In this document: positions 17,486-25,197 of the stretch, piece after piece
Numbering within the stretch: the stretch's first letter is position 1
Layout of the letters: every line of letters begins with the position of its first letter
The notes under the pieces: generated by a model
Databases searched by the model: none
What the model saw: the letters and a program-made list of their open reading frames with translations, nothing else
What the model was told of the DNA's origin: nothing
Source: Rhodococcus spelaei
GTDB lineage: Bacteria > Actinomycetota > Actinomycetes > Mycobacteriales > Mycobacteriaceae
Direction: 5' to 3'
NCBI RefSeq assembly: GCF_006704125.1
Contig: NZ_VIGH01000004.1
Coordinates: 502,906 to 566,905 of the forward strand
Length of the DNA: 64,000 bases
Translations under genes and position numbers: made by a program

Positions 17486-17563
17486 TTTCAGCCAGGTAGC
17501 ACCAGCTAGGACCTTCCGCGCCTGCCAATGGGTAGGCGTGTCGTACGAAGTGAGGACAACGCA

Positions 17564-17656
17564 ATGGGAAGCATCACCAACGGTGTCGGCGCCATCAGCG
17601 GCCTGCTCGACCTGATCACCCTGGTCGCCCCGCAGATCATCACCGGCTCGCTCTGA
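17564..17656 (+). CDS. 30-residue hydrophobic peptide B
   Basis: ATG 17564 to TGA 17654-17656, preceded by GAGGA at 17552-17556 with 7-base spacing. The product runs 'MGSITNGVGAISGLLDL' then 'ITLVAPQIITGSL'. It begins MGS, like peptide A 78 bases upstream, has one charged residue (Asp16) and is largely hydrophobic and helical, with no signal peptide. An in-frame ATG at 17528 would add 12 basic residues but lacks the ribosome site. The pair is followed by a terminator, so the two form a mini operon, as porH-porA do. The function is inferred only. Confidence 0.6.
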   Translation: MGSITNGVGAISGLLDLITLVAPQIITGSL

Positions 17657-17684
17657 CTTCTCGGTAGCAGCTACCGGTCGACAA

Positions 17685-17717
17685 GGCCGTGGACCCGCTC
17701 CTGACGGGTCCACGGCC
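17685..17717 (+). terminator. terminator of the peptide pair
   Basis: A 13-base perfect stem (GGCCGTGGACCCG, 17685-17697, with 17705-17717) around a 7-base loop, 28 bases past the peptide B stop. A smaller hairpin CGGTAG/CTACCG precedes it at 17662-17676. No long T run follows. Confidence 0.7.
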
Positions 17718-17759
17718 GTCGTCGATTCTGGCCCCTGTTGGTGCCGCACGGCAGGCGTT

Positions 17760-17775
17760 TGCGAGGACTTTCGCA
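17760..17775. promoter_or_regulatory. short inverted repeat upstream of lpd
   Basis: TGCGA (17760-17764) and TCGCA (17771-17775) lie about 90 bases before the lpd start. The spacing of six bases could suit a regulator; I have no match to a named site. Confidence 0.25.
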
Positions 17776-17863
17776 GGATCGGCGGATCGGGCCCGTATCC
17801 CTACCGGCAGGTAACCGGACCGTCCCGGGACGCCGAATCGGCACGGGACTACCCTGGGGAATC

Positions 17864-19276
17864 GTGACCTCACACTATGACGTCGTTGTCCTCGGTGCCG
17901 GTCCCGGTGGTTACGTCGCTGCTATCCGCGCGGCACAACTCGGACTGAAAACCGCCATCATCGAAGAGAAGTACTGGGGCGGTGTCTGCCTGAACGTGGG
18001 CTGCATCCCGTCCAAGGCACTTCTGCGCAACGCTGAGCTTGCGCACATCTTCACCAAGGAAGCCAAGACCTTCGGCATCTCGGGGGAGGCGTCGTTCGAC
18101 TTCGGCGCCGCCTTCGATCGCAGCCGCAAGGTCGCGGACGGCCGCGTCAAGGGCGTCCACTTCCTGATGAAGAAGAACAAGATCACCGAGTACGACGGTC
18201 GCGGCACCTTCACCGGTCCCAAGGCGATCGACATCGCCCTCAGCGCCGGCGGCACCGACTCGGTGACCTTCGACAACGTCATCATCGCCACCGGCAGCAC
18301 CACCAAGCTGCTGCCCGGTACCTCGCTCAGCCGCAACGTGGTCACGTACGAAGAGCAGATCACCACCCGTGAGCTGCCCGCGTCGATCCTCATCGTCGGC
18401 GCCGGCGCCATCGGCATGGAGTTCGGCTACGTGCTCAAGAACTACGGCGTGGACGTCACCATCGTCGAGTTCCTCGACCGTGCGCTGCCCAACGAGGACG
18501 CGGACGTCTCCAAGGAGATCGAGAAGCAGTACAAGAAGCTCGGCGTCACCATCAAGACCGGTGCGGCCGTGCAGACGATCGAGGACGACGGCGCCAAAGT
18601 GACCGTCGCGATCAAGGACAACAAGTCCGGTGTCGTCGACACCGTCGTCGTCGACAAGGTGCTGCAGTCCGTCGGCTTCGCCCCGAACGTCACCGGCTTC
18701 GGCCTCGAGACCGCCGGTGTGGCCCTCGACCGCGGCGCCATCGCGATCGACGAGCGGATGCGCACCAATGTGCCCGGCGTCTACGCCATCGGTGACTGCA
18801 CCGCCAAGCTGATGCTCGCTCACGTCGCCGAGGCGCAGGCCGTCGTCGCGGCGGAGACCATCGCCGGCGCCGAGACGCTCGAACTCGGCGACTACCGGAT
18901 GATGCCGCGCGCGACGTTCTGCCAGCCGCAGGTCGCCAGCTTCGGACTCACCGAGGAGCAGGCGAAGGCGGAGGCGACCGCCCGCGGATCCGACATCAAG
19001 GTCGCGGTGTTCCCGTTCACCGCCAACGGCAAGGCGCACGGACTCGGCGATCCGACCGGCTTCGTCAAGCTGATCGCGGACACCGAGCACGGCGAGCTGC
19101 TCGGCGGTCACCTGATCGGTCCCGACGTCTCCGAGCTGCTGCCCGAGCTGACCCTCGCCCAGAAGTGGGACCTGACGGTCAACGAGCTCGCGCGCAACGT
19201 GCACACCCACCCGACGCTGAGCGAGGCGCTGCAGGAGGCCATCCACGGCCTCGCGGGTCACATGATCAACTTCTGA
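17864..19276 (+). CDS. lpd: dihydrolipoyl dehydrogenase
   Basis: A 470-residue FAD enzyme (E3) that reoxidises lipoyl groups of pyruvate and 2-oxoglutarate dehydrogenase complexes and, in mycobacteria, also serves the peroxidase complex. The N-terminal FAD fold is '[21 protein letters not shown]'-like (parts '[11 protein letters not shown]', 'AAIRAAQLG'), the redox pair is in [15 protein letters not shown] (Cys42, Cys47), the NAD fold '[12 protein letters not shown]' lies near 185, and the interface '[10 protein letters not shown]' gives the His-Glu dyad of the partner subunit. GTG 17864 gives the usual N-terminus. By position it corresponds to M. tuberculosis lpdC, Rv0462. Confidence 0.93.
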   Translation: MTSHYDVVVLGAGPGGYVAAIRAAQLGLKTAIIEEKYWGGVCLNVGCIPSKALLRNAELAHIFTKEAKTFGISGEASFDFGAAFDRSRKVADGRVKGVHFLMKKNKITEYDGRGTFTGPKAIDIALSAGGTDSVTFDNVIIATGSTTKLLPGTSLSRNVVTYEEQITTRELPASILIVGAGAIGMEFGYVLKNYGVDVTIVEFLDRALPNEDADVSKEIEKQYKKLGVTIKTGAAVQTIEDDGAKVTVAIKDNKSGVVDTVVVDKVLQSVGFAPNVTGFGLETAGVALDRGAIAIDERMRTNVPGVYAIGDCTAKLMLAHVAEAQAVVAAETIAGAETLELGDYRMMPRATFCQPQVASFGLTEEQAKAEATARGSDIKVAVFPFTANGKAHGLGDPTGFVKLIADTEHGELLGGHLIGPDVSELLPELTLAQKWDLTVNELARNVHTHPTLSEALQEAIHGLAGHMINF

Positions 19277-19294
19277 GCCAGCTCCGCTGCCCGC

Positions 19295-19330
19295 GAGTAC
19301 TTCTGGTGTCCCACGGGGCCAGAAGTACTC
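19295..19330 (+). repeat. intergenic hairpin, family copy 1
   Basis: GAGTACTTCTGG (19295-19306) and CCAGAAGTACTC (19319-19330) form a perfect 12-base stem, extendable by CCCG/CGGG with one mismatch. Stem and loop are related to the hairpin at 30544-30593. It lies 18 bases past lpd and may help terminate it. Confidence 0.75.
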
Positions 19331-19350
19331 ACGGGCCGCGTGCGGTCGCG

Positions 19351-19381
19351 AACGTCCCCGGCTTCGGCCGGGGACGTTTTT
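19351..19381 (+). terminator. rho-independent terminator of lpd
   Basis: A 12-base perfect stem AACGTCCCCGGC (19351-19362) with 19367-19378, a TTCG tetraloop, and a T run right after. This is the textbook form and one of the clearest terminators of the window. Confidence 0.92.
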
Positions 19382-19571
19382 CGTTTGTGCAGCACGATGG
19401 TTCGGCGATGAGTCGCCGGGCGGTGGCCGGTGGCGCTCCGACGCGCCACAGCCGAGCCTTTCCCAAGTCCGCGTGAGGACTTGTTCACGCCGATGCAATC
19501 TGCGAAATCAACTGGTGACTGAGAGTCATTCCGGCGCAACAACGGCCGAATACTGTCTGCCCCTATCGAAT

Positions 19572-19590
19572 ACCGCGTTGTATACGCGGT
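19572..19590. promoter_or_regulatory. palindrome in the urtA promoter region
   Basis: ACCGCGT (19572-19578) and ACGCGGT (19584-19590) flank TGTAT. The centre contains GTATAC, resembling the GT-n-AC core of GntR/FCD operators, 60 bases before the urtA start. The FCD-type GntR protein encoded in this same operon is the likely binder. The remaining bases of 19382-19650 hold a short TGACT/AGTCA repeat at 19516-19528 and no convincing GlnR box. Confidence 0.5.
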
Positions 19591-19650
19591 TCGGATACAG
19601 GGCTTCCCAGAACTTTCACCTCGCACGTTCATCGACGGAAAGGCTCGTAC

Positions 19651-20910
19651 ATGCGTACCTTCTCGAAGCGCACCCTCGCCGCGCCGGCGGCGCTGGCCGC
19701 CCTCGGTCTGGTGCTGACCGGTTGTGGCAGCAAGGCGTCCGACAGTGCGGCCGACGCCGGTTCGGCCGCCTCGTGCGTGGACACCTCCGGGTCGACCGTC
19801 AAGGTCGGGTCGCTGAACTCCCTCTCGGGCACCATGGCGATCAGCGAGGTCACCGTCCGGGACTCGATCGCGCTGGCGATCCAGGAGATCAACAACTCCG
19901 GAGGCGTGCTCGGCAAGCAGATCCAGGTGGTCGCCGAGGACGGGGCGTCCGAGCCGACGGTGTTCGCGGAGAAGGCCGAGAAGCTGATCAGCAGTGACTG
20001 TGTCGCAGCAGTTTTCGGTGGGTGGACCTCCTCGAGCCGCAAGGCGATGCTGCCGGTGTTCGAGGACAGGAACTCGCTGCTCTACTACCCGGTGCAGTAC
20101 GAGGGCCTCGAGGACTCGAAGAACATCTTCTACACCGGCGCCACCACCAACCAGCAGATCATCCCCGCACTGGACTACCTCAAGCAGAAGGGCGTCAAGT
20201 CGCTGTACCTGGTGGGCAGCGACTACGTCTTCCCGCAGACGGCGAACCGGATCATCAAGGCCTACGCGGCGGCCAACGGCATCGAGATCAAGGGTGAGGA
20301 CTACACCCCACTCGGTTCGACCGACTTCTCGACCATCGTCAACAAGGTGCGCGCAGCCGGTGCCGACGCCGTGTTCAACACCCTCAACGGTGATTCCAAC
20401 GTCGCCTTCTTCCGTGAGTACAAGAACGTCGGGCTCGAGCCGACCAAGATGCCGGTCGTCTCGGTCTCGATCGCCGAGGAGGAGGTCGGCGGGATCGGCG
20501 TTCAGAACGTCGAGGGCCAGCTGACCGCGTGGAACTACTACCAGACGGTCGACTCGCCGGAGAACAAGAAGTTCGTCGAGGCGTACAAGGCCAAGTACGG
20601 GCAGAACAAGCCGACCTCCGACCCGATGGAGGCCGCGTACACCTCGGTCTACCTGTGGAAGAACACGGTCGAGAAGGCGAAGTCGTTCGCGACCAAGGAC
20701 ATTCAGGACAACGCCGACGGGGTCAGCTTCGACGCCCCCGAGGGAACGGTCACCATCGACGGGTCCAACCATCACATCACCAAGACCGCCCGGATCGGTG
20801 AGATTCGCGGCGACGGCCTGATCTACACGATCTGGGACTCGGGTCAGCCGATCAAGCCCGACCCGTACCTGACGTCGTACCCGTGGGCCGAGGGCATGAG
20901 CAAGCAGTAG
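19651..20910 (+). CDS. urtA: urea ABC transporter substrate-binding lipoprotein UrtA
   Basis: A 419-residue lipoprotein; the signal peptide ends in LTGC (Cys25). 'KVGSLNSLSGTMAISEVTV' at the start of the mature domain, 'VFGGWTSSSRKAMLPVFE' and 'LLYYPVQYEGLE' are hallmark UrtA blocks that separate it from amino acid receptors. It should deliver urea, and perhaps short amides, to the UrtBC permease. It is followed by urtBCDE and by genes for ATP-dependent urea breakdown, which supports urea as the ligand. Confidence 0.93.
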   Translation: MRTFSKRTLAAPAALAALGLVLTGCGSKASDSAADAGSAASCVDTSGSTVKVGSLNSLSGTMAISEVTVRDSIALAIQEINNSGGVLGKQIQVVAEDGASEPTVFAEKAEKLISSDCVAAVFGGWTSSSRKAMLPVFEDRNSLLYYPVQYEGLEDSKNIFYTGATTNQQIIPALDYLKQKGVKSLYLVGSDYVFPQTANRIIKAYAAANGIEIKGEDYTPLGSTDFSTIVNKVRAAGADAVFNTLNGDSNVAFFREYKNVGLEPTKMPVVSVSIAEEEVGGIGVQNVEGQLTAWNYYQTVDSPENKKFVEAYKAKYGQNKPTSDPMEAAYTSVYLWKNTVEKAKSFATKDIQDNADGVSFDAPEGTVTIDGSNHHITKTARIGEIRGDGLIYTIWDSGQPIKPDPYLTSYPWAEGMSKQ

Positions 20911-20974
20911 GGTCCCGCTCCCTCCGCCGGCGACCTGCGGCGGAGCCGACTAGTAGAGAGGTTGGGCATCTTCG

Positions 20975-21859
20975 ATGGATGTCGTGATCGGACAGTTGTT
21001 CACCGGGCTCAGCATCGGCTCGATCCTGTTGCTCGCCGCGCTCGGACTGTCGCTGACGTTCGGACAGATGGGCGTGATCAACATGGCCCACGGCGAGTTC
21101 ATCATGGCCGGCTCGTACACGGCCTACGTTGTGCAGCAGGTGGTCTCGAGTGCCTCGGGTTCGCTCTTCCTGTCCCTGCTGGTCGGCTTCGTCGTCGGCG
21201 GCGCGATGGGCGTCGCGCTCGAGATGTTGCTCGTCTCCCGCATGTACCACCGGCCCCTGGACACCCTGCTGGTGACCTTCGGGGTCGGACTGATCCTGCA
21301 ACAACTCGCGCGTGACATCTTCGGCGCGCCCGCGGTGAACGTCATCGCGCCGCAGTGGCTCTCGGGCGGCGTCGACATCCTCGGCGCGATGGTACCCAAG
21401 ACCCGCATCTTCATCATGATGCTGGCCGTGGCGGCGGTGGTCGCACTCTCGCTGGCGCTGGCGCGTACCTCGATGGGCCGGCGTATCCGCGCAGTGGTAC
21501 AGAACCGGGACCTCGCCGAGACGAGCGGAATCTCCTCCCGCAGAACCGATGTCACCACGTTCTTCATCGGTTCCGGGCTCGCCGGTGTGGCGGGCGTTGC
21601 GCTCACGCTGATCGGGTCGACCAGTCCGACAATCGGGCAGAGCTACCTGATCGACGCCTTCCTCGTCGTGGTGGTCGGCGGACTCGGCCAGATGAAGGGC
21701 GCGGTGATCGCCGCCTTCGCGCTCGGCATCCTCAACTCGTTCGTCGAGTACTCGACCACCGCCTCGATCGCGAAGGTCATCGTCTTCGTCGTCATCGTGG
21801 TGTTCCTGCAGGTGCGGCCCCAGGGCCTGTTCGCCGTCAAGACAAGGAGCCTGGTGTGA
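20975..21859 (+). CDS. urtB: urea ABC transporter permease UrtB
   Basis: A 294-residue LivH-type permease with about eight membrane spans. 'LTFGQMGVINMAHGEFIMAGSYTAY' region (parts 'GQMGVINMAHGEF', 'IMAGSYTAY') is typical of UrtB, as is the coupling loop 'GRRIRAVVQNRDLAETSGI'. It lies 64 bases after urtA and its stop overlaps the urtC start. It forms the urea channel with UrtC. Confidence 0.9.
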   Translation: MDVVIGQLFTGLSIGSILLLAALGLSLTFGQMGVINMAHGEFIMAGSYTAYVVQQVVSSASGSLFLSLLVGFVVGGAMGVALEMLLVSRMYHRPLDTLLVTFGVGLILQQLARDIFGAPAVNVIAPQWLSGGVDILGAMVPKTRIFIMMLAVAAVVALSLALARTSMGRRIRAVVQNRDLAETSGISSRRTDVTTFFIGSGLAGVAGVALTLIGSTSPTIGQSYLIDAFLVVVVGGLGQMKGAVIAAFALGILNSFVEYSTTASIAKVIVFVVIVVFLQVRPQGLFAVKTRSLV

Positions 21860-22965
21860 ATCTCCTGACCGGTCCCCGAACACGGGTGTGGGGTGGCTTC
21901 GCCCTCGCCGCAGTCGTGCTGTTCGGCCTCGCGCCCGCACTCCTGAGCGACTTCCGACTGAATCTGCTCGCCAAGTTCCTGTGCTTCGCTCTGGTCGCCG
22001 TCGGCATCGGGTTGGCCTGGGGCCGTGGCGGAATGCTCACCCTCGGGCAGGGTGTGTTCTTCGGCATCGGTGCCTACGCGATGGCGATGCACCTGAAGGT
22101 GGCCGACGCGGAGCTCAAGGGCCAGGCGGTGCCGGACTTCATGGCGATCGCGGGCAAGACCGAACTTCCCGGGTACTGGCAGCCGTTCGCCTCGCCGTAC
22201 GTCGCGATCGCGGCCGTGCTGCTGCTGCCCGCCGCCGTCGCATTCCTGCTCGGCCTCGGCGTGTTCAAGCGCCGGGTCAAGGGCGCGTACTTCGCGATCC
22301 TGTCCCAGGCGTTGGCCGCCGCGTTCGCGATCCTCCTGGTCGGGCAGCAGTCGATGGGGGGCAGCAACGGGCTCAACAGGTTCCGCACCTTCTTCGGGTT
22401 CAACCTGAACGATCCGGCGAACAAGCGGATGCTGTTCTTCATCGCCGGGGCGGTACTGCTCGCCGCGGTCGCGCTGATCCGTCAGCTGATGCAGAGCCGC
22501 TACGGCGAACTCCTGGTCGCGGTCCGCGACCAGGAAGAGCGGGTCCGCTTCCTCGGCTACGACCCGGCCAACGTCAAGCTCGTCGCCTATGTCGTTGCGG
22601 CCTTCCTGGCAGGCATCGCCGGTGCGTTGTTCGTCCCGATCGTCGGCATCATCTCGCCCGCCGACATCGGCATCGTCCCGTCCATCGCCTTCCTGATCGG
22701 AGTGGCGATCGGCGGCCGAGCCACCTTGCTCGGGCCCGTCCTCGGCGCGATCGGGGTGGCCTGGGCGCAGTCCGCCTTCTCCGAGAACTGGCCGTCGGGC
22801 TGGATCTACGCCCAGGGCCTGATGTTCGTCGTCGTGGTCGGCTTCTTCCCCGCCGGAGTGGCCGGGCTGTTCGCGTTGGCGCGCCGTCGGCGACGCGTCC
22901 GGAACCTGCCCGATCCCGCGGCGTCCGCAGTGGAAGCCCTCGAACCAGTGAAGGTGCCGTCATGA
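21856..22965 (+). CDS. urtC: urea ABC transporter permease UrtC
   Basis: A 369-residue LivM-type permease starting at GTG 21856 in a four-base overlap with urtB. 'CFALVAVGIGLAWGRGGMLTLGQGVFFGIGAYAM' region (parts 'GIGLAWGRGGMLTLGQG', 'FFGIGAYAMAMHLK') and the long first periplasmic segment are UrtC features; 'GELLVAVRDQEERVRFLGYD' (20 residues) is the coupling loop. Its end overlaps urtD by four bases. Confidence 0.9.
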   Translation: MNLLTGPRTRVWGGFALAAVVLFGLAPALLSDFRLNLLAKFLCFALVAVGIGLAWGRGGMLTLGQGVFFGIGAYAMAMHLKVADAELKGQAVPDFMAIAGKTELPGYWQPFASPYVAIAAVLLLPAAVAFLLGLGVFKRRVKGAYFAILSQALAAAFAILLVGQQSMGGSNGLNRFRTFFGFNLNDPANKRMLFFIAGAVLLAAVALIRQLMQSRYGELLVAVRDQEERVRFLGYDPANVKLVAYVVAAFLAGIAGALFVPIVGIISPADIGIVPSIAFLIGVAIGGRATLLGPVLGAIGVAWAQSAFSENWPSGWIYAQGLMFVVVVGFFPAGVAGLFALARRRRRVRNLPDPAASAVEALEPVKVPS

Positions 22966-23786
22966 GCGAAACCGTCAAGTCCCCCACCCGGGGAGGCAAC
23001 GCCGGGATGTCGAGCGAGTATCTCGAGGTCCGCGACCTGAGGGTCACCTTCGACGGCTTCCCCGCCGTCGACGGTGTGGACCTCACCCTGATGCAGGGTG
23101 ACCTCCGGTTCCTGATCGGCCCCAACGGTGCAGGAAAGACCACGCTGGTCGACGCGATCACCGGACTCGTCCCCGCCACCGGCTCCGCCACCAAGTCGGG
23201 TGTGGAGTTGATCGGCAAGAAGGTCCATCACATCGCCCGGCTCGGAGTCGGGCGCACGTTCCAGACCGCCAGTGTCTTCGAGGAGCTGACGGTCCTCCAG
23301 AACCTCGACATCGCCGCCGGCGCAGGGCGATCCGCGCTGACGCTCTTGCGCCGACGCAAGAGCGTGCTTCCCGAGATCGAGGAGGCGCTCGAGACCACCG
23401 GGCTGACCGGGCTGCGGGACGCGCCGGCCGGGATTCTCGCGCACGGACAGAAGCAGTGGCTGGAGATCGGCATGCTGCTCGTGCAGAACTGCTCGGTACT
23501 CCTGCTCGACGAGCCCGTCGCGGGCATGAGTCTCGAGGAGCGCGAGGAGACGGGAAACCTGCTGCGGCGCATCGGCGGTGAGCGGACCGTCGTCGTCGTC
23601 GAGCACGACATGGACTTCATGCGTGCCTTCGCCACGTCGGTGACCGTGTTGGCGGCGGGGAAGGTGCTCTCCGAGGGCACCGTCGCGCAGGTCCAGGCGG
23701 ACCCGAAGGTTCAGGCGGTCTACCTCGGGACCGCAGCGGCAACGAACCACGACGACACGGAGGCCGATCATGCTCGAGCTCATTGA
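22962..23786 (+). CDS. urtD: urea ABC transporter ATPase UrtD
   Basis: A 274-residue ATPase. Walker A is GPNGAGKTT, the signature is replaced by the UrtD-type 'LAHGQKQWLEIGMLL', and Walker B is 'VLLLDEPVAGMS'. The AHGQKQWLEIG form, rather than LSGGQ, is characteristic of UrtD. It starts at ATG 22962 inside the urtC stop and overlaps urtE by 17 bases. An N-terminal extension of about 20 residues precedes the domain. Confidence 0.9.
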   Translation: MSETVKSPTRGGNAGMSSEYLEVRDLRVTFDGFPAVDGVDLTLMQGDLRFLIGPNGAGKTTLVDAITGLVPATGSATKSGVELIGKKVHHIARLGVGRTFQTASVFEELTVLQNLDIAAGAGRSALTLLRRRKSVLPEIEEALETTGLTGLRDAPAGILAHGQKQWLEIGMLLVQNCSVLLLDEPVAGMSLEEREETGNLLRRIGGERTVVVVEHDMDFMRAFATSVTVLAAGKVLSEGTVAQVQADPKVQAVYLGTAAATNHDDTEADHARAH

Positions 23787-24462
23787 CATCCGCGCCGGCT
23801 ACGGACGCACCGAGGTGGTGCACGGCGTCTCGCTGAGGGTTCCGGACAGCGGTGTCGCCGCCGTGATGGGGCACAACGGTGCCGGCAAGACCACCCTGCT
23901 GCGGGCCGCGGTCGGGCTGATCAAGGTGAACTCGGGTCGAATCGTGTTGGGCGGGGAGGATGTGACCGGTCTTCGGCCCAGTGCCCGGGTGGCGCGCGGA
24001 CTGGCGTACGTACCGCAGGGCCAGCAGTCTTTCGGACAGTTGACCACCGCCGAGAACCTCCAGGTCGTCGCCGACGGACGCAAGCGCGGCAAGGCCCTGA
24101 TCGCGGAGGCACTCGACCTGTTCCCCGCATTGACCACGCTGCTGGACCGTCGCGCCGGACTGCTCTCGGGCGGCCAGCGTCAGCAGCTGGCGATCGCCCG
24201 CGCGCTGATCACCGAACCCAAGATCCTCATCCTCGACGAGCCGACGGAGGGCATCCAGCCGAACGTCGTCGCCGAGATCGAACGCACCGTCATGGAACTG
24301 ACCGCGCGCGGCGACCTCGGGGTGCTGCTGGTCGAACAGCACATCGGTTTCGCGCTGCAGTCGGCCCAGCACTACAGCGTGCTGGCATCGGGGCACGTGA
24401 CCTCCACCGGCAGCGGCGGCGCCGAGTCGGCCGCCGCCGTCCGAGACGCGATGGCAATCTGA
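23770..24462 (+). CDS. urtE: urea ABC transporter ATPase UrtE
   Basis: A 230-residue ATPase with Walker A 'GHNGAGKTT' (His in place of Pro, common in UrtE), signature LSGGQRQQLAIARAL and Walker B 'ILILDEPTEGIQPNV'. 'EGIQPNVVAEIE' is a known UrtE tag. It completes the transporter. Its stop shares a base with the GntR gene start. Confidence 0.9.
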   Translation: MLELIDIRAGYGRTEVVHGVSLRVPDSGVAAVMGHNGAGKTTLLRAAVGLIKVNSGRIVLGGEDVTGLRPSARVARGLAYVPQGQQSFGQLTTAENLQVVADGRKRGKALIAEALDLFPALTTLLDRRAGLLSGGQRQQLAIARALITEPKILILDEPTEGIQPNVVAEIERTVMELTARGDLGVLLVEQHIGFALQSAQHYSVLASGHVTSTGSGGAESAAAVRDAMAI

Positions 24463-25145
24463 TGCCCGGCCCCCTGCGCGAGCAGGTGTACCGATCGCTG
24501 CGCGCGGACCTGATGAGCGGGCGCCTTGCCCCGTCCGAACGCCTCGGAGAGGAACGACTCGCGGACATGTACGGAGTCTCGCGCACCCCGGTGCGGGAGG
24601 CGCTGGCCCGTCTGCAGTCCGACGGGCTCGTCGAGCGCGACCAGCACGGCCTGTTCCCGTACCGGCCGCGTCTCGACGAGTTGGGTGACCTGTACGAACT
24701 CCGGATCATGCTGGAGCTGGGCGGGATCCGCCGGATCCTCGACGGCGGTGAGGGCGCGCACGACGCGGACGTGCTCGGCCCCGAGCTCGACTCCTGGTAC
24801 GTGCTCCGCAAGACCGCCCCCGAACCGGACGCCGGATTCGTGGTGCTCGACGAGCGGTTCCACACCACGCTGCTCGCGTCCTCGGGAAATCCGGCGCTGT
24901 CCGACGCCCTCGCGAGCGTCAACGCGAAGGTCCGCCCGGTGCGGATGTTCGACTACCTGACCTCGGACCGGATGAGCGCCACCGTCAACGAGCACATCGC
25001 GGTGGCCGAACTGGTCCTCGACGGTCGGCTGCAGCAGGCCCACGACGCGCTGCTGGGGCACATCGACGAGTCCCGTGTGGTGGTCCTCGGCCGCGCGCAG
25101 CAGGCCCTGTCCATGGCCCGGATGGCCAACGCCGTGCGCGACTGA
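24462..25145 (+). CDS. GntR-family regulator (FCD type)
   Basis: A 227-residue regulator. The winged helix 'ERLGEERLADMYGVSRTPVREALARLQSDGLV' region (parts 'LADMYGVSRTPVREALARL') occupies residues 20-60 and the rest is an FCD ligand domain with His residues near 127 and 179 that may bind a metal. Co-transcribed with urtABCDE and the urea-degrading enzymes, it is probably their own regulator, sensing urea, allophanate or a nitrogen compound. The palindrome at 19572-19590 is the candidate operator. Confidence 0.85.
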   Translation: MPGPLREQVYRSLRADLMSGRLAPSERLGEERLADMYGVSRTPVREALARLQSDGLVERDQHGLFPYRPRLDELGDLYELRIMLELGGIRRILDGGEGAHDADVLGPELDSWYVLRKTAPEPDAGFVVLDERFHTTLLASSGNPALSDALASVNAKVRPVRMFDYLTSDRMSATVNEHIAVAELVLDGRLQQAHDALLGHIDESRVVVLGRAQQALSMARMANAVRD

Positions 25146-25197
25146 CCCTCGCCCCAGGCCGAACCGACCCCCCCCTTGTCTGAAGAAGGACATCGAC

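Noticed and set aside
19382..19650. A GlnR box upstream of urtA
   Set aside because: Nitrogen control is expected, but no GTnAC-N6-GnAAC match was found; only a short TGACT/AGTCA repeat.
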